Shown in pieces: positions 9,026 to 18,541 of a DNA stretch of 64,000 bases; within the stretch, counting starts at the first letter, position 1; every line of letters starts with the position of its first letter. Location: the NCBI GenBank assembly GCA_947499565.1, contig CANMOV010000001.1, positions 930,001-994,000 on the forward strand, written 5' to 3'. The notes beneath the pieces are model-generated. The model saw only the letters and a program-made list of their open reading frames with translations, had not been told where the DNA came from and ran no database searches. The position numbers were made by a program, and so were the translations under genes. Origin of the DNA: an uncultured Croceitalea sp. GTDB lineage: Bacteria > Bacteroidota > Bacteroidia > Flavobacteriales > Flavobacteriaceae.

Positions 9026-9685
9026 ATGTCAATTGCTGAGAATTTAAAGAAAATAGCAACATCAATTCCTAAACATGTTACACTTGTTGCAGTTTCTAAA
9101 ACAAAGCCTAATGAAGACTTATTAGAAGCCTATAAGGCTGGTCAACGCATTTTTGGCGAAAACAAAGTTCAGGAAATGACTAAAAAATGGGAGGCTTTAC
9201 CAAATGACATAGAATGGCATATGATTGGTCATTTACAGCGTAATAAAGTAAAATACATGGCTGAATTTGTCTCTCTTATTCATGGAGTTGACAGCTTTAG
9301 ATTGTTAAAAGAGATTGATAAACAAGGGGCTAAACATAATCGTGTTATTTCTTGTCTTTTACAAATGCATATTGCTGAAGAAGACACCAAATTTGGATTG
9401 GATAAAGAAGAATTACATGCTATTGTTAATTCTGATGATTTCAAAACAATGCAAAATATTGAAATAAAGGGTTTGATGGGCATGGCTACATTAACCAATA
9501 ACGAAGATCAAATCCGTAAAGAATTTAAATCCTTAAAAACTATTTACCATAATTTAGAGAAAACACTGCCAAACTTAGATACATTATCTATGGGGATGAG
9601 TGGTGATTTTAAAATTGCCATAAAAGAAGGTAGCACTATGGTACGTATAGGAAGTAGTATCTTTGGCTCCAGAAATTATTCCTAA
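9026..9685 (+). CDS. YggS family pyridoxal-phosphate homeostasis protein
   Basis: This 219-residue PLP-binding protein keeps vitamin B6 and amino-acid pools in balance; it has no known enzymatic reaction. The PLP lysine lies in LVAVSKTKPNEDL, and FGENKVQEM, EWHMIGHLQRNK and LSMGMSGDFKIAIKEGSTMVRIG follow in family order. An in-frame TTG lies three codons earlier at 9017, but the ATG at 9026 matches the family start. It follows DUF1015 by 11 bases and just precedes the exonuclease fusion gene. Confidence 0.93.
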   Translation: MSIAENLKKIATSIPKHVTLVAVSKTKPNEDLLEAYKAGQRIFGENKVQEMTKKWEALPNDIEWHMIGHLQRNKVKYMAEFVSLIHGVDSFRLLKEIDKQGAKHNRVISCLLQMHIAEEDTKFGLDKEELHAIVNSDDFKTMQNIEIKGLMGMATLTNNEDQIRKEFKSLKTIYHNLEKTLPNLDTLSMGMSGDFKIAIKEGSTMVRIGSSIFGSRNYS

Positions 9686-9701
9686 AACTAGCATAAAGTT
9701 C

Positions 9702-10988
9702 ATGTATGCCATTCTAGATATAGAAAGTACCGGCGGAAAATATAATGAGGAAGGCATTATGGAAATTGCAATCCATCGTTTTGATGGCCATAAGGTGGTA
9801 GACAAATTTATTAGCCTAATTAATCCAGAACGAGATATACAGCCATTTGTAGTAAATCTTACAGGAATAAATAATAAAATGTTAGTTACGGCCCCAAAAT
9901 TTCATGAAGTTGCTAAACGCATTATTGAAATTACTGAAGGTGCAGTACTTGTTGCCCATAATGCTCAATTTGATTACCGCATTTTACGTACAGAATTTAG
10001 AAGGCTGGGGTATGATTTTCAGCGCAGATCCCTATGCACAGTTGATTTATCCAAAAAATTAATTCCTGAAGCCGAATCGCATAGTTTAGGTAAACTTGTG
10101 CGTTCTTTAGGTATTGCAGTAAGTGACAGACATCGAGCGAATGGAGACGCACTAGCTACCCTAAAGCTTTTTAAGCTACTTTTAAATAAGGATTCTAGCA
10201 AGACCATAATAACGGAAGTTATACGAGAAGAAACCCAAGGGGAGCTCTCTACAAAGCAATTAGATATGGTAGATGCCCTTCCATCAGAAACGGGTGTGTA
10301 TTATATGCATGATAAAAATGGAAAAGTTCTGTTTATTGGCAAATCAAAAAATATTAAGAAAAGAGTAAATCAACATTTCACTAACATTGGAGCTTTAGCA
10401 AGAAAATTGCAAAAAGAAACCAAGAAAGTTACGTTTGAAAAAACAGGTAGCGAGCTCGTTGCTTTACTTAAGGAGCATCATGAGATTAAAAAAAATTCAC
10501 CAATATACAATGATAAGAGAAAGAGAAAAGGGTTTTCTTATGGTATATATGTTTTTGAAAATAAAGCTGGAAATCTCACATTAAAGCCTGAGAGGGCTAA
10601 TGGTCAGGCCAAACGACTAGGGAGTTTTAATAGTATGAGAGCTACACAGAATTTCTTAATTAAAGTGTCAAAAGAATTTGAACTTTCTGAAGAACTAAAT
10701 GGTACAATACAAAACGAAAAAGTATTAGACGCTTTAGATAAATACAGTATTGATAATAGAAATGTTGTTGTATTAGATAGAGGCAGAGAACTTGGAGAAC
10801 AAAGTGCTATTTTAGTTAAAGATGGTATTTTAAATGGTGTTGGTTTTATCGAATTAAATTACCAACTAAATAATATTCATATCTTAGAATCGATAATTAC
10901 TCCAATGCAGGGCGATGCGCATTCTACTTACATCATAGAAGCTTACCTCAGAAAGAGTAAACGAATCAAAATTGTAGCACTAGACTAA
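9702..10988 (+). CDS. DEDDh exonuclease fused to a GIY-YIG nuclease domain
   Basis: A 428-residue two-nuclease fusion. Residues 1-165 are a DnaQ-like 3'-5' exonuclease with D6/E8 in YAILDIEST, D91 in HNAQFDYRIL and H144/D149 in HRANGDALATLKLF, so the DEDDh set is complete. Residues about 197-275 are a UvrC/Cho-like GIY-YIG domain with GVYYM and VLFIGKS. A C-terminal region of about 150 residues has no recognised fold. A TTG at 9663 would overlap the preceding gene; the ATG at 9702 fits the exonuclease start. The arrangement resembles epsilon-subunit-like/UvrC-like repair proteins; a role in DNA repair is inferred, not shown. Confidence 0.88.
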   Translation: MYAILDIESTGGKYNEEGIMEIAIHRFDGHKVVDKFISLINPERDIQPFVVNLTGINNKMLVTAPKFHEVAKRIIEITEGAVLVAHNAQFDYRILRTEFRRLGYDFQRRSLCTVDLSKKLIPEAESHSLGKLVRSLGIAVSDRHRANGDALATLKLFKLLLNKDSSKTIITEVIREETQGELSTKQLDMVDALPSETGVYYMHDKNGKVLFIGKSKNIKKRVNQHFTNIGALARKLQKETKKVTFEKTGSELVALLKEHHEIKKNSPIYNDKRKRKGFSYGIYVFENKAGNLTLKPERANGQAKRLGSFNSMRATQNFLIKVSKEFELSEELNGTIQNEKVLDALDKYSIDNRNVVVLDRGRELGEQSAILVKDGILNGVGFIELNYQLNNIHILESIITPMQGDAHSTYIIEAYLRKSKRIKIVALD

Positions 10989-10993
10989 CAACC

Positions 10994-11836
10994 TTGAAAG
11001 AGCATAAAGTACAAACCGGGTGGAGGCATAGACTCCATGAAGTAATTTATGAAGCGGATACACCTGCTGGTAAAGTGTTTGATATTGTTTTATTCTTTTT
11101 AATTATTGTTAGCGTTTTATTGGTAATGCTGGAAAGTGTTGACCAGATAGACGAAAAATACCATGACCTTTTACTTACTTGCGAATGGGTAATTACAATC
11201 TTCTTTTCTTTTGAATATATAGCCCGCATTGTTAGTATAAAAAAGCCATTCAAATATATTTTTAGCTTTTATGGAATTATAGATTTTATCTCTACCATTC
11301 CACTATACTTATCTTATATTTTTGCAGGTTCTCAAGTATTACTGGCAGTACGTGCATTTAGACTACTTAGAATATTCCGTATTTTAAAGCTAGTTAAGTT
11401 TTTAGGCGAAGCATCTCAATTAAATGCTGCTTTAAAAGCCAGTAGAGCTAAAATTGCTGTTTTTATTTATGTGGTTTTAATATTGTCTGTTATTATGGGA
11501 ACTATAATGTATCTCATAGAAAGTGATGAAGCTGGTTTTACAAGTATTCCAAGAAGTATTTATTGGACCATAGTAACCTTAACTACAGTAGGTTATGGAG
11601 ACATTGCGCCTCAAACCAATTTAGGGCAGTTTATTGCAACTATAATTATGATTTTAGGTTATGGAATTATAGCAGTGCCAACGGGAATAGTTACTGTTGA
11701 GTTCTCAAAACACGGTAAAAAGAATTCTAAGAGTGTGAGCGTTGTTCATACTAATACACAAGCCTGCCCATCCTGCACGGCAGAGGGCCATCGTGATAAT
11801 GCAAAACATTGCTATAATTGCGGAGATGAGCTATGA
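10994..11836 (+). CDS. Voltage-gated potassium channel-type protein with C-terminal zinc ribbon
   Basis: A 280-residue inner-membrane channel subunit with six transmembrane segments: S1 about 28-48, S2 about 58-80, S3 about 88-111, the arginine-rich S4 AVRAFRLLRIFRILKLVKF (118-136), S5 about 153-176 and S6 about 211-236. The selectivity filter TVGYGD is at 198-203, so potassium selectivity is expected. The tail carries two CxxC pairs (258-261 and 273-276), a likely zinc ribbon. Translation seems to begin at a TTG; no upstream ATG is in frame. The 3' end overlaps miaA by four bases, so translation of the two may be coupled. Confidence 0.9.
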   Translation: MKEHKVQTGWRHRLHEVIYEADTPAGKVFDIVLFFLIIVSVLLVMLESVDQIDEKYHDLLLTCEWVITIFFSFEYIARIVSIKKPFKYIFSFYGIIDFISTIPLYLSYIFAGSQVLLAVRAFRLLRIFRILKLVKFLGEASQLNAALKASRAKIAVFIYVVLILSVIMGTIMYLIESDEAGFTSIPRSIYWTIVTLTTVGYGDIAPQTNLGQFIATIIMILGYGIIAVPTGIVTVEFSKHGKKNSKSVSVVHTNTQACPSCTAEGHRDNAKHCYNCGDEL

Positions 11837-12756
11837 GTACAAAGATTTTAATCGCAGTTATTGGGCCAACTGCAATAGGTAAAACTAATTTAGCAATAGC
11901 ACTAGCACAATACTATAAAACAGAGATCATTTCTGCAGATTCAAGACAATTCTATAAGGAAATGCGAATAGGAACCGCAGTTCCGTCTTCCGAAGAGTTA
12001 GCAACAATTAAGCACCATTTTATTCAACATAAAAGTATTTTTGATGAGTACTCTGTAGGTGACTTTGAAAGAGAAGTCATAAAAAAGCTAAACAATCTAT
12101 TCGAAGATAATAATGTTGCCATTGTGGTGGGTGGCAGCGGTCTATATGTTGATGCTGTTGTAAATGGATTGGATAATTTTCCACAAGTAGCGCCTGAGAT
12201 ACGAGAGAAGCTTAAAGTTGAACTAGAAACCAATGGAATTAATAGTTTGCAAAAAAAACTAGAAAAATTAGATGGCGATTATTATCAGAAAGTAGATTTA
12301 GATAATCCCCATCGAATAATTCGTGCATTAGAAATTTGTATTGGTACAGGGCAACCGTATTCTTCTTTTTTAAATCAGAAAAAAAACACTCGTAATTTTA
12401 AAACATTTTACATTGGTTTGCAGGCTGAGCGAGATATTATCTACGAAAGAATTAATAAACGAGTAGATGCAATGATAGATGAAGGCTTGTTAAAAGAAGC
12501 TAAAGCACTTTATCCCCAAAAGAATCTGAATGCATTACAAACAGTAGGTTATAAAGAGCTTTTTGCCTTTATGGATGGCAAATGGTCCCTAGATATGGCT
12601 ATTATAGAAATTAAGAAGAATACACGACGCTTTGCAAAACGCCAGTTAACTTGGTATCGAAAAAATCCGAGTATATTTTGGGTGAAATTTAATGCTGAGC
12701 AAAAGCAAATTATAAATAGTTTTAACACGCATTTGAAAAACGCTCTTAATGAATAA
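11833..12756 (+). CDS. miaA: tRNA dimethylallyltransferase MiaA
   Basis: MiaA adds a dimethylallyl group to A37 in tRNAs that read codons beginning with U. The 307-residue protein shows the P-loop GPTAIGKTNLAI, SADSRQFYKEMRIGTA, the VVGGSGLYVDAV loop, DNPHRIIRALEI, and TVGYKELFAF plus TRRFAKRQLTWYR near the C-terminus. Length and motif order are normal. It overlaps the channel gene by four bases upstream and the gluconokinase gene by eight bases downstream. Confidence 0.96.
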   Translation: MSTKILIAVIGPTAIGKTNLAIALAQYYKTEIISADSRQFYKEMRIGTAVPSSEELATIKHHFIQHKSIFDEYSVGDFEREVIKKLNNLFEDNNVAIVVGGSGLYVDAVVNGLDNFPQVAPEIREKLKVELETNGINSLQKKLEKLDGDYYQKVDLDNPHRIIRALEICIGTGQPYSSFLNQKKNTRNFKTFYIGLQAERDIIYERINKRVDAMIDEGLLKEAKALYPQKNLNALQTVGYKELFAFMDGKWSLDMAIIEIKKNTRRFAKRQLTWYRKNPSIFWVKFNAEQKQIINSFNTHLKNALNE

Positions 12757-13237
12757 AACTATATTTTTTATAATGGGTGTTTCTGGCACGGGCAAGACAA
12801 CAATTGGTAAGTTATTGGCCAAAGAGTTCAATATTCCATTTTTTGACGGAGACGATTATCACCCAAAAGAAAACATAGTTAAAATGGCATCTGGCAACCC
12901 CTTAAATGATGCTGATAGACATGGTTGGCTTGCTGCATTAAATGAACTTGCCATAAAAAATAAGAAAACTGGGGCAGCAATTGCTTGTTCCGCTTTAAAG
13001 GAAAAGTATAGAGCACAACTAAGAACAAAAATTGAAGAAGAAACCATTTTTGTGCATTTAAAGGGCTCTTATATAGAAGTAAAATCAAGATTAGACAGCA
13101 GAGAAGCTCATTTTATGACCTCAGCTTTGTTAAAATCTCAATTTGGTACTCTGGAATCTCCTACAGAAGGTATTACAGTATCTATTATGCAAACACCAGA
13201 ACAAATACTACAAGAAATTTTAAACCAACTCAAATGA
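12749..13237 (+). CDS. gntK: Gluconokinase
   Basis: A 162-residue kinase that phosphorylates D-gluconate to 6-phosphogluconate. The P-loop MGVSGTGKTTIGKLL, FFDGDDYHPKENIVKMASG, PLNDADRHGWL and ACSALKEKYR are hallmarks of the GntK family, as is HFMTSALLKSQFGTLE. It overlaps the gene for a GntP-type permease by four bases, so uptake and phosphorylation of gluconate are probably translated together. It also overlaps miaA, with no internal terminator. Confidence 0.95.
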   Translation: MNKTIFFIMGVSGTGKTTIGKLLAKEFNIPFFDGDDYHPKENIVKMASGNPLNDADRHGWLAALNELAIKNKKTGAAIACSALKEKYRAQLRTKIEEETIFVHLKGSYIEVKSRLDSREAHFMTSALLKSQFGTLESPTEGITVSIMQTPEQILQEILNQLK

Positions 13238-14571
13238 TTGAAACCAACCTTATACTGGCGGTTCTAGCAGGAATTGCTGTTCTATTATTCTTGATTTTAA
13301 GACTAAAAATAAACGCTTTCATTGCACTATTAGTAGGTAGTATTACTGTTGGTCTAATTGCGGGTTTAGATGCCTCGCAGATTATTAAAACCATTCAGGA
13401 AGGAATGGGAAACACCTTAGGTTTTGTAGCTACTGTGGTTGGCTTAGGTGCTATGTTTGGTGCAATTTTAGAAACATCAGGCGGCGCAAAAGCAATAGCT
13501 AATTTTATGGTAGCAAAATTTGGAATTAAAAATGCCCCAACTGCGATGGTAGTTTCTGGGTTTTTAATTGCAATTCCTGTATTTTTTGATGTAGCCTTTA
13601 TCATTTTAGTTCCAATGATATATGCCTTACAACGTAAAACAGGCAAGTCACTACTCCTTTATGCTATACCGTTACTAGCAGGTTTGGCTATTACTCATGC
13701 TTTTATCCCTCCTACTCCAGGCCCGATCGCAGTCGCTGATATTATAGGCGCAGAATTAGGATGGGTAATTTTAGTTGGTTTTATTGTTGGTATACCCACT
13801 GCTCTATTGAGCGGACTGATTTTTGGAAAGTACATTTCAAAAAAGATACATATCGTTGCTCCTGAAGAAGTCTCATCAGATGAAAAAACCGAATTACCCA
13901 ACATAGGCATGACATTACTTATTATTGGTGTGCCGATTATTCTAATACTATTTAATACAATTTCCTCCAGTGGAATTTTAGGGATACAAAACAAAGCTAT
14001 TTTAAATGGCATAGCATTACTTGGACATCCTTTTTCTGCACTTATTATTGCTAATTTTTTAGCTTGGTATTTTTTTGGGGTTCGAAGAGGTTATACCAAA
14101 GAACAATTATTTAAAATAACAGGGAAGTCCTTAGCTCCCGCTGGAACAATTATTTTATTAACGGGTGCTGGCGGGGTGTTTAAACAAGTGCTAACCAATA
14201 CGGGAGCTGGTGAGCTTTTGGCAACATCACTTAGCAATGTAGGATTTCCTATTTTGGCATTTGCTTTTGTAAGCGCAGCTATAGTTCGTATAGTGCAAGG
14301 ATCTTCTACTGTAGCAATGATTACTGCTGCAGGGTTAGTTTCTCCACTATTAATCAATGCAGAACTAAGCGCTATCCAACTGGCTTGTATGGTAATTGCC
14401 ATTGCATCTGGAGCTAGTATTTTCTCACATGTAAACGATAGTGGTTTTTGGCTAGTTGGTCAATATCTAGGTATAACTGAAAAGCAGACCTTTAAATCTT
14501 GGACAATGATGACCACTATTTTAGCCTTTACAGGAATTATTACTGTGTCTCTCCTATACATTTTATTATAA
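13234..14571 (+). CDS. GntP family gluconate:H+ symporter
   Basis: A 445-residue polytopic inner-membrane permease. Family features are the hydrophobic start with LRLKINAFIALLVGSITVGL, the loop HAFIPPTPGPIAVADIIGAELG and the C-terminal GSSTVAMITAAGL and FSHVNDSGFW. Tight coupling to gluconokinase (four-base overlap) makes gluconate the most likely substrate. A strong terminator follows. A second family member is at the right end of the window but has no kinase beside it. Confidence 0.92.
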   Translation: MIETNLILAVLAGIAVLLFLILRLKINAFIALLVGSITVGLIAGLDASQIIKTIQEGMGNTLGFVATVVGLGAMFGAILETSGGAKAIANFMVAKFGIKNAPTAMVVSGFLIAIPVFFDVAFIILVPMIYALQRKTGKSLLLYAIPLLAGLAITHAFIPPTPGPIAVADIIGAELGWVILVGFIVGIPTALLSGLIFGKYISKKIHIVAPEEVSSDEKTELPNIGMTLLIIGVPIILILFNTISSSGILGIQNKAILNGIALLGHPFSALIIANFLAWYFFGVRRGYTKEQLFKITGKSLAPAGTIILLTGAGGVFKQVLTNTGAGELLATSLSNVGFPILAFAFVSAAIVRIVQGSSTVAMITAAGLVSPLLINAELSAIQLACMVIAIASGASIFSHVNDSGFWLVGQYLGITEKQTFKSWTMMTTILAFTGIITVSLLYILL

Positions 14572-14608
14572 AACAAAGAAACCGCCAGTTGGCGGTTTCT
14601 TTTGTTTA
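14571..14608. terminator. Strong bidirectional terminator between gntP and rprY
   Basis: The arm AAACAAAGAAACCGCC (14571-14586) pairs with GGCGGTTTCTTTTGTTT (14591-14607) across the loop AGTT, with one bulge. A-rich and T-rich flanks let it work for both convergent genes. Confidence 0.9.
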
Positions 14609-14622
14609 AATAATTGGTAGGT

Positions 14623-15336
14623 TTATTCTCCTTCAACTTTTACTACCAAACGGAAACCTTCTCCATGGATATTTAATATCTCAACAACGTCATCACGTTT
14701 TAAATATTTACGCAACTTAGCAATGTATACATCCATACTTCTTGAAGTGAAGTAGTTATCATCTCTCCAGATCTTTGTCAACGCCAATTCGCGAGGCATT
14801 AAATCATTTTCATGCAACGCTAAAAGCCTTAGCAATTCGTTCTCTTTAGGTGACAATTTAATTGCTTCTTCCTCCTTATACTTTAAGAAACGTAGCTTAG
14901 AATTCAAATGGAAATTTCCAATTTTAAATTCAAATTGCTTACTATCTGCTAATGTGTTAGATGCTTTTCTCTGAAGTATTGCTTTAAGTTTCATTAAAAG
15001 AACTTCAGAATCAAATGGCTTGTTTAGATAGTCATCAGCTCCGGCTTTGTATCCTTTTAAAACATCTTCTTTCATTGTCTTAGCAGTTAAGAATACGATA
15101 GGAACATTCTCATTCTTCTCACGTATTTCCTTAGCTAAGGTAAATCCATCTTTATAAGGCATCATAACATCCAAAATGCAGACATCATAATTATCTTTTT
15201 TAAATTTCTCAAAACCCTCCATTCCATTCTTTGCAAGAACAACATCAAAATCATTCATTTGCAAATAATCCTTCAAGACAATTCCAAAATTTGGGTCATC
15301 TTCCACCAAAAGTATTTTCTTGTTTTCTGTTTCCAT
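14623..15336 (-). CDS. rprY: OmpR-type response regulator, RprY-like
   Basis: A 237-residue two-component response regulator. The receiver domain (about 5-120) has the acidic pair in VEDD, the phospho-acceptor aspartate in CILDVMMPYKDG and the lysine in YLNKPFD. The winged-helix output domain (about 135-233) contains LSPKENELLRLLALHEND, RSMDVYIAKLRKYL and IHGEGFRLV. It sits seven bases after the sensor kinase gene. The pairing and sequence are like Bacteroidota RprX/RprY; the signal and targets are not visible here. Confidence 0.92.
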   Translation of the reverse strand: METENKKILLVEDDPNFGIVLKDYLQMNDFDVVLAKNGMEGFEKFKKDNYDVCILDVMMPYKDGFTLAKEIREKNENVPIVFLTAKTMKEDVLKGYKAGADDYLNKPFDSEVLLMKLKAILQRKASNTLADSKQFEFKIGNFHLNSKLRFLKYKEEEAIKLSPKENELLRLLALHENDLMPRELALTKIWRDDNYFTSRSMDVYIAKLRKYLKRDDVVEILNIHGEGFRLVVKVEGE

Positions 15337-15343
15337 ATTTTTT

Positions 15344-16921
15344 TTAAATTAAAGGTAGTTTAATATAAAAAGTGCTTCCTTTCCCTTTTTCACTCTCAAC
15401 ATAAACCTCACCTTGGTGATCATCTATTATTTTCTTCACATACGCCAGGCCTAAACCATGGCCTTTTACATTGTGTATATTTCCTGTGTGTTCTCTATAG
15501 AACTTTTCAAAAACCTTCTTTAATACAGCCTTGCTCATTCCCGAGCCTTGATCTTGTATTTTAATTATTATACTATTCTTTGCTTTCTCCGTGGATACAT
15601 CTACTTTTGGTGCCTCTGGAGAGTATTTAACTGCATTGTCCAGCACATTTACTATAACATTAGTAAAATGCATTTCATTTGCCAAAACATCTGACCTTTC
15701 AGCATCTAAATGGGTTTTAATATAACCTCCTCTATCCTCAACAATTAACTCCACATGCGTAATAGCATCACTAACTATGTCGTGCACATCTACTCTATCT
15801 TTACTAATATCTAACTGATTTTTTTCAAGTTTAGATATCCGTAATACATTTTCTACTTGAGCATGCATTCGTTTGTTTTCATCCCTAATCATTCCTAAAT
15901 ACCTCAAAACCTTATCCTTATCATCGATAGACTTAGGGTTTTTAATAGCTTCAACAGCTAAATTTATTGTAGCGATAGGCGTCTTAAACTCATGCGTCAT
16001 ATTATTTATAAAATCAGATTTTATTTCTGAAATCTGCTTTTGTTGAATTAATTGATAGATTGCACTAGAATATGCTATGATAATTACTAGTACAAAAATC
16101 AATGACAATACAGCCATTGTCATGATACTGCCAATCAAGAATTTCTTTTTATTTGGAAAAGAGAGCAATAATGCAAAATTTGTTGCTCCTTCACTATCTC
16201 TAAAAATGGGTGTATCATATATAGAAGTATTTTTAAACTTAAACTTCTTAGATTTTATTTTTGTGGGGAATCCACTGCTATAAACTCCATATTCAAAATC
16301 TATTTCTATACCTCTATTTTCTAGTTCTCTACTTAAAGATAGTTGTATCTCTTGATTAGATACCCTATCATGTATTGGAACGCTTTTAGCCGCATCCGAT
16401 ATTACCTCATTAAGAAGAATTTTATCAGCAGCTTCTAGACCTCCAAATTTTTCGAATTTTTGAAGTGGTGTTAAACCATAACTTCTGCCATCTAAACCAA
16501 AATCCTCTTTGAAGATAGTTGTTGAACGTTTAGTTGTAAAATTCTTTAACGGTATTGTATCTATACCACCAGGATTATCAAAGAACATTGAAGAAGAACC
16601 ATAATCCTCTTCTAAAATACCGTGTTGAAAAAATCTTATCTCATCAGAATTCAAATCACGATCAACAAACAAAATGCTCCTAAGCTTTTCAGATTTAGGA
16701 ATACCTAAACTATCTGCATTAATCACACGATCCATATAATCTCTTCGCTCTCTATCCTCTACCCTTTCGGCAACTTTATCTAAAACATCTTCAACCGCAT
16801 TCGAAAATTGCTCTTCCTTATCTTCAACAGACTGTTTAATCCAATAGACTTGAACAGAAATAATTCCAATAAGTGAGAGACTCATTAAGATGACGAGAAG
16901 AACAAAACGCTTCTTGTTCAT
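15344..16921 (-). CDS. rprX: Sensor histidine kinase, RprX-like
   Basis: A 525-residue membrane sensor kinase. It has two transmembrane segments (about 7-27 and about 268-290) around a roughly 240-residue periplasmic sensor domain with no recognised fold. HisKA carries the phospho-acceptor in FINNMTHEFKTPIATINLA, and HATPase_c shows NVLDNAVKYSPEAP, IQDQGSGMSKAVLKKVFEKFYR and GHGLGLAYVKKII. It is immediately upstream of the cognate regulator. There is no HAMP domain between the second membrane segment and HisKA, which is usual for this subfamily. Confidence 0.92.
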   Translation of the reverse strand: MNKKRFVLLVILMSLSLIGIISVQVYWIKQSVEDKEEQFSNAVEDVLDKVAERVEDRERRDYMDRVINADSLGIPKSEKLRSILFVDRDLNSDEIRFFQHGILEEDYGSSSMFFDNPGGIDTIPLKNFTTKRSTTIFKEDFGLDGRSYGLTPLQKFEKFGGLEAADKILLNEVISDAAKSVPIHDRVSNQEIQLSLSRELENRGIEIDFEYGVYSSGFPTKIKSKKFKFKNTSIYDTPIFRDSEGATNFALLLSFPNKKKFLIGSIMTMAVLSLIFVLVIIIAYSSAIYQLIQQKQISEIKSDFINNMTHEFKTPIATINLAVEAIKNPKSIDDKDKVLRYLGMIRDENKRMHAQVENVLRISKLEKNQLDISKDRVDVHDIVSDAITHVELIVEDRGGYIKTHLDAERSDVLANEMHFTNVIVNVLDNAVKYSPEAPKVDVSTEKAKNSIIIKIQDQGSGMSKAVLKKVFEKFYREHTGNIHNVKGHGLGLAYVKKIIDDHQGEVYVESEKGKGSTFYIKLPLI

Positions 16922-16993
16922 TATGGTAAAATTAGAAATTTAACATTTAGACCATTTCCCGTTTAACCTAACCTTAACAAAAATGTTAAATTA

Positions 16994-17584
16994 TTAAGCT
17001 AATTCAGCTTCTGAAAGCAATTGGTCGTGAATATGTTTTATACTTTCAGCTGTTTTTTTCAGATTAATGTTTTCAACGATAAAATCTGCCCTGTCCATTT
17101 TTTCTGCATCCGTCAACTGATTATTTATCCTATCGAGTATTAAACTTTTAGTAACCGAATCCCTTTCTATTACTCTAGCAATTCGAATTTCGATAGGAGC
17201 AGTAACCAAAATAATTTTATCATAATTATCTTGATTCTTATTCTCAAAAATAAGGGCTGTTTCCTGTATAACGTATGGCGCGTCCTGCTCGAGACTCCAT
17301 TTTTTAAAATGTTTTTTGACTTCTGGATGAACAATTTTGTTTAACCTTTCTAAAAGCTCGTTATCTTTAAAAACCTTACCAGAAATATAGTCTCGGTTTA
17401 AAGTATCATCCTTAAATGCTTTTTTGCCTAACAAGGCAATAATGGCTTTACGAACACTTTTGGAAGTATTCATAAATAGTTTCGCTTCTTTATCAGAATC
17501 GTAAACTGGAACTCCAAGCTCTTTAAATAGACCCGAAATAGTGCTTTTACCACTACCAATACCGCCAGTTAAACCTACAATCAT
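16994..17584 (-). CDS. coaE: Dephospho-CoA kinase
   Basis: CoaE performs the last step of coenzyme A synthesis, phosphorylating the 3'-hydroxyl of dephospho-CoA. The 196-residue protein starts with the P-loop VGLTGGIGSGKSTIS, then VPVYDSDKEAKLFM, LNRDYISGKVFKD, LNKIVHPEVKKHF and the lid region with RVIERDSVTKSLILDRINNQ. It overlaps the ybbR-like gene by four bases. The coaBC gene of the same pathway lies 6 kb away on the same strand. Confidence 0.95.
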   Translation of the reverse strand: MIVGLTGGIGSGKSTISGLFKELGVPVYDSDKEAKLFMNTSKSVRKAIIALLGKKAFKDDTLNRDYISGKVFKDNELLERLNKIVHPEVKKHFKKWSLEQDAPYVIQETALIFENKNQDNYDKIILVTAPIEIRIARVIERDSVTKSLILDRINNQLTDAEKMDRADFIVENINLKKTAESIKHIHDQLLSEAELA

Positions 17585-18537
17585 AACTTTTCTAAAACGA
17601 ATTCAACCTGATTGGTTAATAATTGTACCGAATACACATTTTGGGGCTTTTTCTTAAGCACTACATTCAAATATTTCGCAGTCTTATTTTGTAGTAATTC
17701 ATAGTCAACTGAAGCTATAAAATCAGAAGACTTCATAGCTTTCAGACTAGCTATACTCGCCTTACACACCAGTGTTACTTGATTAGGAAATGTTTTGATA
17801 CGATATCCTTCCGGAACATTATCCGAACCTATTGAGACTGTAAACTCTCTTTCTGAAAATTCAACAATCTTACCAGAAACCTCAACTTTCTTTTGCAGCA
17901 ATATTATATTCTCAGCAGATTCAGGTTTTAGTAGTGTTAATTCTTCCGAAAAATCACTAGACAATTCATTTAAAATTAAAGGAGAAGTAAAAATTTCATC
18001 TATTTCAGCAATTTCTTTAGTTGGGCCTTTTATGGTTACTGTTTTTGGATTAAGCTCCATAGCTCCATCTAATATATGGTTTGGTGCTACGCCAATAGTA
18101 ATGTTAGGGTTTATTGAAATCTCTTTTTCAACTACTTTATATAAATCAATAAAAAAAGTATCCCTTTCTAATTCTAATAGTGAAACGGTATTTGAAAGCT
18201 GTCTTTCAAACTGTACTTTCAATTCTGTATCCGTTAAAAAGTAATCCCCGTTGTCGTTATTTACTTTTTGCAAATCAACCTTAATCCTCTTTTTATTAAT
18301 ACCATAACCCAGAAATTGAAAACCACTAGCTCTAACTTTTGCAACAGTATAATCTTTTTCTAAGGTATTTAATAACAGCGTATCTGGAAAGTTAGTGTAA
18401 CCCAGCTCAAAGGTAGCTCGCGACTCATACCGCTCAGATAGCTTGCTAATACTCCAAGCTAAAATTGAACATATGAGAAACAGTGAAAAAACTTTCACCT
18501 TTCTTTGATTGAGTCTGCCAATAATTTTTTTTAGCAC
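17581..18537 (-). CDS. YbbR-like domain protein
   Basis: A 318-residue protein with an N-terminal membrane anchor (about 16-33, FSLFLICSILAWSISKL) and extracytoplasmic YbbR-like repeats; the segments with VTIKGPTKEIAEIDEI and VSGKIVEFSEREFTVSIG are typical. In Firmicutes CdaR, a YbbR protein, controls a diadenylate cyclase, but no cyclase gene is next to this one. It is packed between a glycosyltransferase gene (four bases away) and coaE (four-base overlap), a common flavobacterial order. Its function here is unknown. Confidence 0.85.
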   Translation of the reverse strand: MLKKIIGRLNQRKVKVFSLFLICSILAWSISKLSERYESRATFELGYTNFPDTLLLNTLEKDYTVAKVRASGFQFLGYGINKKRIKVDLQKVNNDNGDYFLTDTELKVQFERQLSNTVSLLELERDTFFIDLYKVVEKEISINPNITIGVAPNHILDGAMELNPKTVTIKGPTKEIAEIDEIFTSPLILNELSSDFSEELTLLKPESAENIILLQKKVEVSGKIVEFSEREFTVSIGSDNVPEGYRIKTFPNQVTLVCKASIASLKAMKSSDFIASVDYELLQNKTAKYLNVVLKKKPQNVYSVQLLTNQVEFVLEKL

Positions 18538-18541
18538 AAAA

